From assembly GCF_041260155.1 (NCBI RefSeq), contig NW_027248279.1:2413764-2477763 (forward strand): DNA of 64,000 nucleotides. Reading direction: 5' to 3'. The translations under genes were made by a program, and so were the position numbers. Numbering within the stretch: the stretch's first letter is position 1; every line of letters starts with the position of its first letter. The notes under the pieces were generated by a model. That model did no database searches. It had not been told where the DNA came from and saw nothing but the letters and a program-made list of their open reading frames with translations. The DNA is from Ptychodera flava. Taxonomy: Eukaryota; Hemichordata; Enteropneusta; Ptychoderidae. Of this stretch, positions 51,208 to 60,964 are shown piece after piece.

Positions 51208-54200
51208 TGAATGTAAAAAGTGCAAGTTAAATATTTTGATATTTTAAATTATAAAATTATTTAATTATCTATATAAATTTGATATTTGATGGATTAATGG
51301 ACTTATTTTCGATATGCATTATTTATTTGTTCGTATATCCAATAGATCCTATAAAGGTTACGACGCCGCAGTCTGTTGAATCACTGGTCGGGGATGATCT
51401 TAACGTCACGTGCCAAGTGTCTGCCAACCCTGCTGAAGATAGTGTGGAGTGGTTTCGTGGCTCAAAACTTATGTCTGACAATTCCCAGTTGATTATTGAC
51501 GACATTAGAAGACAAGATGCGGGAACACATCACTGTAACTCGACAAATACACTCTATGACGGCAGTGTTTTCTCCCAGAGCTCAGCAACCTTTATACATG
51601 TAGAGTGTAAGTGCATGGTTTTTTGAAATTTGGACTTGTCTAAAATGTAATATGTCGTTCACCTTTATAATAAGTAGTCTAGTAAATACTCTCTGTCCTC
51701 CTTCAGATTCAAGGAAAGAAAACCTAATTAAATTCGTCTACAACAGTTTATATCTGCATAACGAGGCAATCATAATTTGTGTAACGAACTTTTGACTCTA
51801 CAATCATGGTGTTTTATTTACCCACAGGTCGTAGTCAGTGGGTGAACATCCCAGCTGACACTTGCTCTACAAAAAATGGAAACATCACTCTCCACTGCGC
51901 GGTGTGTGGAAATGAATCCAACCCACCCGGATGGTCACAGCGTTGGCCAATAGACAGAGAGGTGTCTGACGGCACTCTCGTTGACCGTAATGCATGCCCC
52001 AAGTGTAGTATTACAGGAGACCAGACGAAAGGGGAATATGATTTGAGCATCACTTTTATGGGCGACAAGGACACAGGAATTTGGCGATGTACACAATTTA
52101 AAGGAGAACCTGGTTTTTATGAAGCGATTATTGCATTTCCAAGTGAGAAACATAACCATTTTACTATCGATACAACAATACGCACTTACAATTTGCTAAG
52201 GGGCTTCAAAAAGCTTCCATACAATTTATTTGCACTGCACCTATCAACTCAAACAATCGCTTTGAATCAAAGCATATGAAAAATTAACGTTTTTTTACTG
52301 TGTAATTGGTATTGTAATATCCGTTTTGAACAAGCCGGAAAAAAGTTCCAGTCGTGTCATGCAAACACCTCTATTGAAAATCTGAATGTTATCTGTAGAT
52401 CATTGTTATTACTTTCATACTAGGCACCTGTACCCATGTAAGTGTAACAGTTACGAATGGAGCCCTGGCTGCAACAGGGAATATCTATGATGTGTACGAA
52501 GATAGCGATATCACCCTTCAATGCACGTCATTCGGATGTGAAGCCCCCTGTGTGGACCTGGCATGGTTCAAGGATGACATTTTGGTACCAGCTTCAAACA
52601 ACTCACACGAAATCAATATGACTGTGCTTCACAACGATGACAAAGCCCGTATTTACTGCAAAGTTTCAAATGAAGAGACACCAGGGACGATAGAAAACTA
52701 TGTTGAATTACGCGTTCACCGTGAGTAGAACAATGTTTTTAAAAAAGTAGTTTCATTTGCATTGAATTTAAACGTGTAATGTGGCAGCTCGCCGGAGGCG
52801 GAGATGTGTTTCCAGTAATGTGTCCTTGTATTTATCCTTTCTCTTTCAGCAGTTTTGCATCGAAAAACATTACAGGAATGCTCTACTGCAGATGTCTGTG
52901 TAAGGAAAGTGCATTCATACATTTGTTTTGATAATTTATCACAGGAAGATTACAATGGCGTACCAAACCACGTGATATATCGACCTTTGAGGGTCAGAGA
53001 GTGACTTTGGAATGCGCCCTGTATGGTTTAGAATCGAGCCTACCAGGATGGTCCCAAAGAGAACCGATAGACAGAGAGGTGTCTGATGGCACCACTGTGG
53101 ACCGTAGAGTTTGCAGTACGTGTGATATCACTGGCAACCAGTTAGAGGGCGAGTATTTTTTAACTATCGACCCATTTAAAGCGGTCGATGCGGGGACTTG
53201 GAGATGTACACAATTCATGGCAGAACCGAATTACTACGAAGCACGCATCACACTAAAATGTAAGTCATGTTGTGTCGCAAATTATGAAAGAGTCGGGCAA
53301 CTTCAATACATTATACATTAGATAGATAGCGATAACACTATTCTACACTACGAAAATATTGCTGTTCGAGTATTTGTCAACTACCTTCTTCAGATGAATG
53401 TGTGGTTAAAGGCCCTGGCAGTAAAATATTAACAGTACCAGCAGACAGATGTGTTGTAACTCATGTGAAGGCATATCTAATCCTTTGTTACGCCTACTGG
53501 ATTTACAGTTGCGTGTGATTCGATAAATGGCGGCGGATTTGTCGTATGCATTAGAAACCAGATGTGAACTGAATGCGCTCACGTGTTTTACAACAGTTTC
53601 ATTAATAGAAGTACGCTTCACAGAATAATCAGATTATATCACTATATGTAGCAGGTTTAATCAGCTTTTACATAGTACTCTTAGAGTTAAATCGAATTAA
53701 TAAACAGCTCATTTGCATATTAAAGCTTTATTTAATATGCAAATGAGCTGTTTATTAATTTGACACAGCTAAATGCTTCATTGGGCCAATTACATATCTA
53801 CCAGATCAACTTTGTAGCTCGTTTCATCACATGAGATGCTGTGATTTTGGAGTAGTATCACTAATTACAGTATTCATTAAATATGCAAATGAACCCTTAA
53901 TTAACTTGACACTACTAAATGCTTTACAACACAGTTAGATATCTATCTGATCAGTATCTGCAGCAGATTTCATCAAATTTGGTGCATTTATTTCATTGAC
54001 ATGACATTCACACTATCATCATAATATTCTGAGATTGTCATATGTGAAAAGTTACATGAAATTTTGGGCAGTCTTTCTTGATGTATGTCGAAACCATTAT
54101 ATGAAAAAAAATGATATGTCATAACTTCATTAATATGCAAGCTACACTAACCCAAATCTAATCAAGTTCTTACAATTAGCATATAGTACCTGTCTAATAC

Positions 54201-57200
54201 ACCTGACTTGAATCTGTTCAGGCGTTTTTGAGTTATCGTGTAAACAGACAGACATACACACAAACACACACTCACACAGAGGGACAGACAGACAGACAGA
54301 CATCGCTATGACATTAGCTCATGTGTGTGAACACGTGGGCTAAAAAGGAAATTAGGAAACGCAATGGATTAAGCCCAGCGGCGCTATCATTGGCTAGTAC
54401 CCTCAGTACAGAATCTCAACCCACACGCTGCTGTCGCGTGAAAGTTGGAAACTCATCCTAAAGCGCCGGTCCGGCTGGAAATCGCACCCAAAAATGGACA
54501 GAAGATCATTTTTGACACAAAAAGGATAGTACTTAGGTATAAATTCGAAGATATATTATGTTAGAAACCATAGATACCGGTCTTTTTGTGGCGTTTTGTT
54601 TGGGAAATCGGTCTCCGAACTCGGCGATGTGTGCGTATAGGGGCTATTAAGTTTCTTAGCATCTAATACACCCACGCAGCGGCCGTCTTCTATCGAACAA
54701 CACGCAACTTTGACACTAGATATTGTTTGTTTATCACTGCACCACACACTTGCCAACGGAATGCATGTGCAGACAATGGTTACAGTGTCAGGTTTCAATG
54801 CCTTCCGAAATGTCTATATGTTATACAATCGTTTTCTTATGGAAACATAACAATCACAATACACGCTTGTATCCAGTATCAAGCTTTAAGAGTACGATAC
54901 CAGTCCACCCAATAATAAAGTCGTTTGTCGAAATGCATTGGTCACATACGTCATATGCACATGTTTTACCGATGGAATTTAGCGTCAAAACTTTACTGTT
55001 AACCTGATTGCCACCAAGATTTTTCTTTTTACGAGCAGAATTATACATTTAATGTGAAAAATTCAGGTTTAATTTTTAAGATATAATACCGATTCGTTCA
55101 TCAAGGACATTGACTTATAGAAAAAGACAATTGAGTTCTTTGTTGTGATAAAAACAGCGGGCCGGAGGGGGAGCAGCATATTTTTACTGCTGGTATGCAG
55201 CTTGCTCAGAAAGTTGTATTTCCTTGGTCAATTTTCACTATTCACAGTTACTTACAGAGTCAATTTGTATATAATTCAATTATAACAGTAAAATTCAGCC
55301 AACTAATTGGATAACAGCTTCCGATATGCTGTACTATGAGGTTCGACTCGATATCACCTCTTGGTGGGGTCGTATTGCTGCGAGTGCGGTTGTGGGCCGC
55401 ATCACACGAGTCGAAGACGAGTGTGATGCGGCCCACAACCGCACAAGCAGCAATACGACCCTACCAAGAGGTGATATCGAGGGATAACCTCTTTATCATA
55501 TACCTATGCCCACGTTATTGAATGAATAAATCTCGTATATTAAAATATGATACGTTTCACTGTGGTTTTTCTTGATGGACTACATTTATTTGCGTCATCT
55601 TGCTAAGGCGGATTGATATACTAGCGTCTGACGTAATCTATCAGCTGGCTCATTGACAATTATTTTACGGTTGAGCAGAGAAATGCTTGAACTCTGTCAT
55701 CAAACATGTAGGATATCTACCGAATCGGTACGGTACATGCAAGTGTTGTGTTTGGTATTATTTTCCAGAGCGCATTTACCATGAATACATGATATTTTTG
55801 AAAGTTATGCTTTTGAATTTGCCGGTCCTCCGACATGTCTGATAGCACTTTTGCTTGTCGTCTGCGAGTCTGTGCTTATGCACGGACGGAACAGCTGGTC
55901 TGTCATCGATCTGTCAGTGCCCGTACGGTGTGATGCTCTGCTCTTTAATTTGTTCAAATTGGTAGCACTACTAGCAGGTTAATCCGATATCGACACATGT
56001 GTTTTATTTAGTTAGGTACCGCATTTCCCTTTGCTTCAAAACCCTGCCACTTTTGGAGATCGGACATGATATCGTAGTCAAAAGTCAAAATCATAGACGG
56101 GCACCATGGTTTGTTTTGATTAGGGCGCCACCATGTAAGTAGTCCGGTATGCAAATCAACAGGCCGTATCAGGCTTTGTTATGTAAATCAACAGGTCGTA
56201 TCACTTTTTCATATGCAAATATTCAATTGAATGAAAGAAAGACGCGCTGATCATTCCTTTCATATGCAAATCAACAAGGCGTATCACTTTATTGACATGC
56301 AAATCAACATGATAAATCATGTCACTGAACTCAGTACAGACACAATACAGGGCATAGGTATATGATAAATTAGCCCTATTTTAAGCATCATGTTGCAAAT
56401 AAAATGTACGCATGCTCAAAAGCAACAACAACAGTGTCTTGCTATGTTGGTTATTTGATGAGCTTGTAGGTGCGTTTTATTGGTGGTGTATAACCTGAGT
56501 TCTTGAGTGTTTCTCCTAACAATCCCCCAGGCATCTCTTTATTGACGTTTCAGGCACTAACTTTTTCAAAACCTGTTTGTATTTTCAATCAATTGACTCC
56601 GTTTTTGCTTTTCCCAATCAAGGTAATTGTTCAGAAGCAGACATCACAGTAAAGAGTGGGGCATATTTCAAAGAGGAAGGCGTGTACAGAACAAGAGAAG
56701 GCGACACAGTGATCCTTATTTGCTCATTGTTAGTATGTCAGGGAGAATGTGAGAATTTTGCTTGGTACGAGGATGGTGAACTGATACCAGACAATGACTC
56801 AGACGAACTTCACATAAAAGCACACCGTTCACACACTGGAAGAAAATTCTCATGCAGTGACTCGGAAAAAGTGATTCCGGCGACGAACCGTAGGAATATC
56901 GAACTAGACGTGTTCTGTAAGTGATAATGTGCAGTAGTCATGTATGATGAGATTAAACTGAAAGATAGCGTGTGTTACACCCAATCTGTTGTTCAATTTC
57001 TCTAAATTTTGTCAACGTGTGCGATTTTGTTAGTTAAGCGTTTTCACTGCCGAATCGATGTAAATTTACTCAGTCATAGATTTGCTGAGTACTCATGTTT
57101 CAAAACAGATTTTTCTTTGCCTATCTAGTCTATTTCTCTGCCTGTTTTCTGTTTGTCGCCCAGACAACAAGTATTATGAAAACTCGTCTTCTCTAATCTA

Positions 57201-57894
57201 CCTTTCCAATGCACTATATAAATGTTTCTCTCTTTCTGATATTTGTTTCATTCTCGGCTATCTGTCGGACTACCTTTTCGCTGCATATCACCAAGTTCCC
57301 CCGGAGAAAACTGTGATATCAAAAGGGAATAACACGTGCCCTGTTAACCTGACGTGTTCATGTGAAAGTAACCCACAGGCAACTTACAGCTGGAATGACT
57401 TCGACAAGGAGGGCACAACAATTGAAATCTCTCCACCCGAAGACGTTGAGGTCAGTTGCACATCATCCAATGATTTAGGACATGACACTTCTGATACAGT
57501 TCTCATCCAAAAATGCGGTAAGTTTAATTTATAGTCACCCTTTCGTTAATTCAACTTCAGCGTATGCCAAGACGGCCATAAAGCTATTACAGGACATACA
57601 TCGAAATATATAAGACATGTACGTATCGAAAAGTTTCATTAATTTCTTGTGATATATAATTTACAGATGTAATTTGGAATTCAAATAGGCGACACAACTA
57701 CCACTACTGCTACTTCTACTACTACTAGTACTACTTTAATTATTTAATATCGTTTTTATGCTGTTGAAATTAATCACAATTTCTCCTGTGCAGGTATTTC
57801 TGGCGGAATAACAACAAACAACTTACGAAGCACCCTTTGGACAGTAACGCTGTTTACAGTTTTGTCGAAACTTGTTTCAATCTTTCCTCTTTGA
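45458..57894 (+). CDS. Gene B: multi-Ig surface protein, probably GPI-anchored (11 coding exons)
   Basis: Coding exons: 45458-45521, 48024-48365, 49546-49827, 50203-50472, 51346-51606, 51828-52142, 52424-52720, 52945-53259, 56623-56916, 57296-57517, 57794-57894. The total is 2763 nt, exactly 920 codons plus stop, and all introns are phase 1 with GT/AG ends. The product has a signal peptide, then V, C2, I, I, V, C2, V, C2 and a short Ig-like domain, then a hydrophobic C-terminal peptide with no cytoplasmic residues, as in GPI-anchored proteins. Domains 1-4 match those of gene A in order. The V-C2 pair has been duplicated internally, and exons 6 and 8 are very alike. The family resemblance is to nephrin/Kirre V-type adhesion domains. 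A recognition or adhesion role is inferred. The exon 10 start is the least certain border. Intron 1 and intron 8 are loaded with repeats. Confidence 0.85.
45600..45744. other. Hairpin module 1 in gene B intron 1
   Basis: The inner stem is a perfect 20 bp (45648-45667 / 45676-45695; core GTGCTGCGTCAGACAC) with an 8-base loop. Outer arms around CCCAATA and GGAACAG pair imperfectly. It is followed at once by the left end of the 45749-46572 element. Confidence 0.85.
45749..46572. mobile_element. TIR element E1 in gene B intron 1
   Basis: Ends: TTATCATATACCGATGCC (45749-45766) and GGCATGGGTATATGATAA (46555-46572), complementary but for one base. The interior is similar to 46709-47220. The 157-codon minus ORF (46110-46583) is not kept in the sister copy, so the element is probably non-autonomous. 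Confidence 0.65.
46573..46708. other. Hairpin module 2 in gene B intron 1
   Basis: Contains GTGCTGCGTCAGACACGAGA facing a decayed TTGTCTGACG arm, between the right TIR of E1 and the left TIR of E2. The TIR pair around it (46555-46572 / 46709-46726) is a perfect 18-bp inverted repeat. Confidence 0.7.
46709..47720. mobile_element. Elements E2 and E3, degraded copies of E1
   Basis: E2 starts TTATCATATACCCATGCC and follows E1 through ACGAAGTCAACATCA, GCGACATCGC and GCTGTCACGCCACG to about 47220. Hairpin 3 (about 47270-47330, with CTGACGCAGCA) follows. E3 then starts near 47383 with TTATCATATATCCATGCCC. Right ends were not found. Confidence 0.55.
48024..48365 (+). CDS. Gene B exon 2: V-type Ig domain
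   Basis: The exon has 114 codons and is phase 1-1. Motifs are KLPCAV, PQWSQ, AAGTIV, KCPNC, GDHSKGEYNLLI and DEGQWEC. It is the closest relative of gene A exon 2. The donor GTAATT is weaker than the others in the gene. Confidence 0.9.
48940..49330. other. CpG-containing segment in gene B intron 2
   Basis: A CRE-like TGACGTAA (49130-49137) lies next to a YY1-like AACATGGCGGCAGC (49139-49152). It could be an internal regulatory element. The minus ORF across it has no recognised homology. Confidence 0.25.
49546..49827 (+). CDS. Gene B exon 3: C2-type Ig domain
   Basis: The exon has 94 codons and is phase 1-1. It shows VEPIGPG, TLTCDLN, PPPGELAWTVNG and VYTCTYRY, and ends with FNIQ before a GTACGT donor. 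It aligns with gene A exon 3 throughout, including a second cysteine pair (LTCS near the start, VTCEN near the end). Confidence 0.9.
49977..50040. repeat. GAC/GAT triplet repeat in gene B intron 3
   Basis: Imperfect trinucleotide repeat. The poly-Asp ORF is an artefact. Confidence 0.85.
50203..50472 (+). CDS. Gene B exon 4: I-type Ig domain
   Basis: The exon has 90 codons and is phase 1-1. It shows FFATCYTNSNP, YTWYDPSGQ, LTIDIIDR and GTYLCEAAT, and ends TIHVDVQ. It is the intact counterpart of gene A exon 4 and gives the expected 270-nt length. Confidence 0.9.
50531..50942. mobile_element. MITE with about 85-bp TIRs in gene B intron 4
   Basis: The ends ACAACGCTTTTC and GAAAAGCGTTGT continue inward through GAGCGCGAAGCCACTGCAGT and CTAATTAGTTTCAGCTGTA with few mismatches. 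It is 412 bp long with a non-coding middle. Flanking T/A could be part of a TA target, but this is not certain. Confidence 0.8.
50945..51207. repeat. Mixed trinucleotide repeats, mainly (TAG)n
   Basis: GAT and GGTGCT repeats, then AAC/AAT-rich DNA, then about 30 TAG copies at 51119-51207, just upstream of gene B exon 5. Confidence 0.95.
51346..51606 (+). CDS. Gene B exon 5: I-type Ig domain
   Basis: The exon has 87 codons and is phase 1-1. It shows LNVTCQVSANP, VEWFRGSK, LIIDDIRRQDAG and HHCNSTN. It is orthologous in position to gene A exon 5. A long TAG trinucleotide array lies in the intron before it. Confidence 0.9.
51828..52142 (+). CDS. Gene B exon 6: second V-type Ig domain
   Basis: The exon has 105 codons and is phase 1-1. 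Motifs are TLHCAV, PGWSQR, PIDREVSDGT, CPKC, GDQTKGEYDLSI and GIWRCTQF. It is strikingly similar to exon 8, so the pair is a recent internal duplicate compared with exon 2. Confidence 0.9.
52424..52720 (+). CDS. Gene B exon 7: C2-type Ig domain with extra cysteines
   Basis: The exon has 99 codons and is phase 1-1. It shows TLQCTSFGC, PCVDLAWFKDD and RIYCKVSNE. A second cysteine pair around the B-C loop is shared with exon 9 and absent from exon 3, so exons 7 and 9 form their own subgroup. Confidence 0.9.
52945..53259 (+). CDS. Gene B exon 8: third V-type Ig domain
   Basis: The exon has 105 codons and is phase 1-1. It shows FEGQRVTLECAL, PGWSQRE, PIDREVSDGT, CSTC, GNQLEGEYFLTI and GTWRCTQF. 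It has the same length as exon 6 and most motif residues are identical. Confidence 0.9.
53690..54310. repeat. Reverse copy of the 147-bp-period repeat in gene B intron 8
   Basis: Minus-strand copy of 3018-4080: TGCAAATGA landmarks 146 bp apart, GCATCAAATT-like and GACTTGAATCTGTT blocks, ending in ACAGACAGACATACAC next to a GACA microsatellite. An inverted pair (53695-53724 / 53731-53760) sits at one edge. Confidence 0.75.
55348..55480. other. Hairpin module 4 in gene B intron 8
   Basis: Two arms of about 60 bp (55348-55408 / 55421-55480) are nearly perfect complements, containing CGTATTGCTGC and TGTGGGCCGCATCACAC. The stem sequence is unrelated to hairpins 1 to 3, yet it sits in the same place beside a TIR. 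Confidence 0.85.
55492..56370. mobile_element. TIR element E4 in gene B intron 8
   Basis: Ends: TTTATCATATACCTATGCCC and GGGCATAGGTATATGATAAA, a perfect 20-bp inverted repeat. It is 879 bp long and has no ORF with recognised homology. It contains the octamer-rich repeat at 56149-56304. Confidence 0.7.
56149..56304. repeat. Irregular tandem repeat with ATGCAAAT octamers
   Basis: Exact ATGCAAAT at 56149, 56213, 56264 and 56297, plus ATGTAAAT at 56181. Most are followed by CAACAGG-like and CGTATCA blocks. ATGCAAAT is the POU/Oct octamer. It lies inside element E4. Confidence 0.75.
56623..56916 (+). CDS. Gene B exon 9: C2-type Ig domain with extra cysteines
   Basis: The exon has 98 codons and is phase 1-1. 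It shows VILICSLLVC, ECENFAWYEDGE and KFSCSDSEK. It pairs with exon 7. It is separated from exon 8 by a 3.36-kb intron filled with repeats. Confidence 0.9.
57296..57517 (+). CDS. Gene B exon 10: short Ig-like domain
   Basis: The exon has 74 codons if the acceptor after CACCAAG is used. It shows PPEKTVISKGN, VNLTCSCESNP, YSWNDFD and VEVSCTSSN, and ends in phase 1 at GTAAGT. A stronger pyrimidine-rich acceptor at 57163 would lengthen the exon in frame by 132 nt (start 57164), adding a hydrophobic stretch. The shorter form was chosen because the family domains start at the PP motif. Confidence 0.7.
57794..57894 (+). CDS. Gene B exon 11: C-terminal GPI-anchor-like peptide and stop
   Basis: The exon has 32 codons plus TGA, entered in phase 1 after a strong CTCCTGTGCAG acceptor. 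Small residues (SGG, NN) are followed by a hydrophobic end (LWTVTLFTVLSKLVSIFPL) that runs to the stop with no basic cytoplasmic stretch. That is the layout of a GPI attachment signal. A tail-anchored membrane form is less likely but possible. Confidence 0.8.
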
Positions 57895-59036
<1,142 letters not shown>

Positions 59037-59129
59037 TTATGCGAAACATTTAACGGAATTAGTATGGGAGAATCATTATAATGTCATTTTATTTACAAAT
59101 GTACCCATTCCATTGCTCCATACTACTTA

Positions 59130-59590
59130 TGTGACATGATTTCTTTATATGTTCAAAATCGTAATTTGAGATCTGATGATCAGATTAAATTCTGCCAAAA
59201 CAGGTCACGTACTAAGAAATATGGGGACCGTGCTTTCAGTGTTGCGGCCTCGTTCAATTTTCAACTCGAGACCCGATGCTCCCCTACTCTCTTTCTTTTA
59301 AATCAAACCTTAAGACGCACCTCTTTAAATTAGCCTATAGTTAATATTTTATGTACGTTTTGGTGATTTAAGGTTACCAGATGAGTTGTTGTGCAAAGTG
59401 TTGTTTTTGTTGAATTTTTAATTTTTATTACTTGTATGTTTTCCTTTAAGTTGTGAAGTTTTTCTCATTTTACTTGTAAATTTTTCATTTTTAAAATAGT
59501 AGTTTAATTTTATAGCGTCTTTGATCACATTTTATCAAAGTGGATATAGACACTTTTATAAATAAATTATTATTATTATTTCTATTATTA
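59130..59590 (+). mobile_element. LINE (CR1/L2-like) 3' terminal fragment
   Basis: The translation NLRSDDQIKF...SRTKKYGDRAFSVAA is followed, in another frame, by SFKSNLKTHLFKLAYS and a stop. This is the familiar C-terminus of many metazoan LINE ORF2 proteins. At least one frameshift separates the two parts, and the usual W-N-S-L-P stretch between them is lost. A 3' UTR ends in TAAATAAATTATTATTATT, the typical LINE tail repeat. Confidence 0.75.
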
Positions 59591-60734
59591 TTAGTAGTAG
59601 TATAAATAAGAAGAAAAATCAAGTACCTAGACAATGTGTTCAAGAACTGTTCTCTTATATACTGCTATTTTTTGTTTTTTGGACTTCCATGGTATTTTTA
59701 GTTGCCCATAAACATGATAAATGGTAGCTGAAGGAAATTCGTTTTCAAATGTACAGTTCAGCCTGCCATGTATCGAACTCAGTTACTCGGAAATAAAAAC
59801 AGAATAAACAAGAGGTTAGAAAAAAAATTGGAACTCTTGCCAATTAACGGTCAAAGGTCGAACGTTTCACAATACTTCCTGTCTGTACATAGGTTATCAA
59901 GCGAAGTACTTGTACAGCTGCTATATACATGTATACGTGTCGCTAGGTATTATCCAACGTACATCTGTCTCTACTGTGTTCTTTCCTCAAACATTGTGAA
60001 GTAGCTACTGGGAACACTTAACACCTGCAGTATGATACCGTGGCCTTCTATGTAAAATGGTATAGCAGAGAGATGTGAATATGATCGGGGTACAGCCACA
60101 ACACGGTAAACGTTCTCACTCCCAGATATATCTTCATCTTTATTCCCATTTAAAAGATCGATATTTTGTAAGGCTGCATTGGAAATTCTTCGGGGGCGAT
60201 GGGAGAGGTAACGGTGTTGTGAAAATATCGAAGGTATAAAGGGGTTTTGAAAGAGATTTTGGGGACTAAAGGGGGGACTCGAAAAGATAATGTCTCTAAT
60301 AGCTATGAAATATGCATCAGGTTGAATCTTAAAGGAAAGACTCACAAAATAATTTTATAAAAAAAAAAACAAATCTCAGCTGTGCATTTACTGTTACCAA
60401 CACAAAAAACATTGAGGCACTTTCTCAGACCCACATGCATCAACCAAGATCACGTAGAACTGCTCCAGTCTCTCTGGTGTGCGTGTATGTGTCAACAGAA
60501 ACATTAATTTCATTTATCTTATAGTGCAGTACAAAGATTACAGTGAGTGGCTTGTTCCAATGAAAACTATTTAAGATTCATAAAACAGCTTATCCACAAC
60601 GTTTGCAGTATGATCTAGCAGAGACATGAAACCAAAAGTTTGATCTTAAAGTTAAAAGGCTAAATGGCATGGGTTGATAACCGTACTGAAAGCAACTCAT
60701 GAATCTGCCTTCCATACTTTGGCACTGGAACAAA
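59591..60734. other. Non-coding stretch with one unassigned ORF
   Basis: The minus ORF 59971-60345 (124 codons) is not low-complexity but has no recognised domain and no clear splice partners. No other feature was seen. Confidence 0.3.
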
Positions 60735-60960
60735 GAAAGTCACACTGGGTCACTTTTATTAGAAATCTGAAGGCAAAGTGAGGCCTGGACAGTCGGTTCG
60801 TTACTCTTTCTCCCAGTTCCACAAAGCATATTGTAACACAGCTACAAGTCGCACTTGGTCACTTTTATTAGAGATCTGAAGGCAAAGTGATGCCCTGGAC
60901 AGTGGATTTGTTACAATTTCTCCCCCTTCCACACAGCATAATTTAACACAGCTACACCTA
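60735..60960. repeat. 109-bp tandem duplication
   Basis: Two copies of a unit with GGTCACTTTTATTAGA, TCTGAAGGCAAAGTGA and TAACACAGCTACA, offset by 109 bp. Confidence 0.85.
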
Positions 60961-60964
60961 GAGA

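Noticed and set aside
55340-55480. tRNA-like GTTCGA B-box
   Set aside because: It lies in a long perfect hairpin with no cloverleaf or A box.
59971-60345. 124-codon minus ORF
   Set aside because: Not low-complexity, but no homology, signal or splice partner could be identified. Left unassigned.
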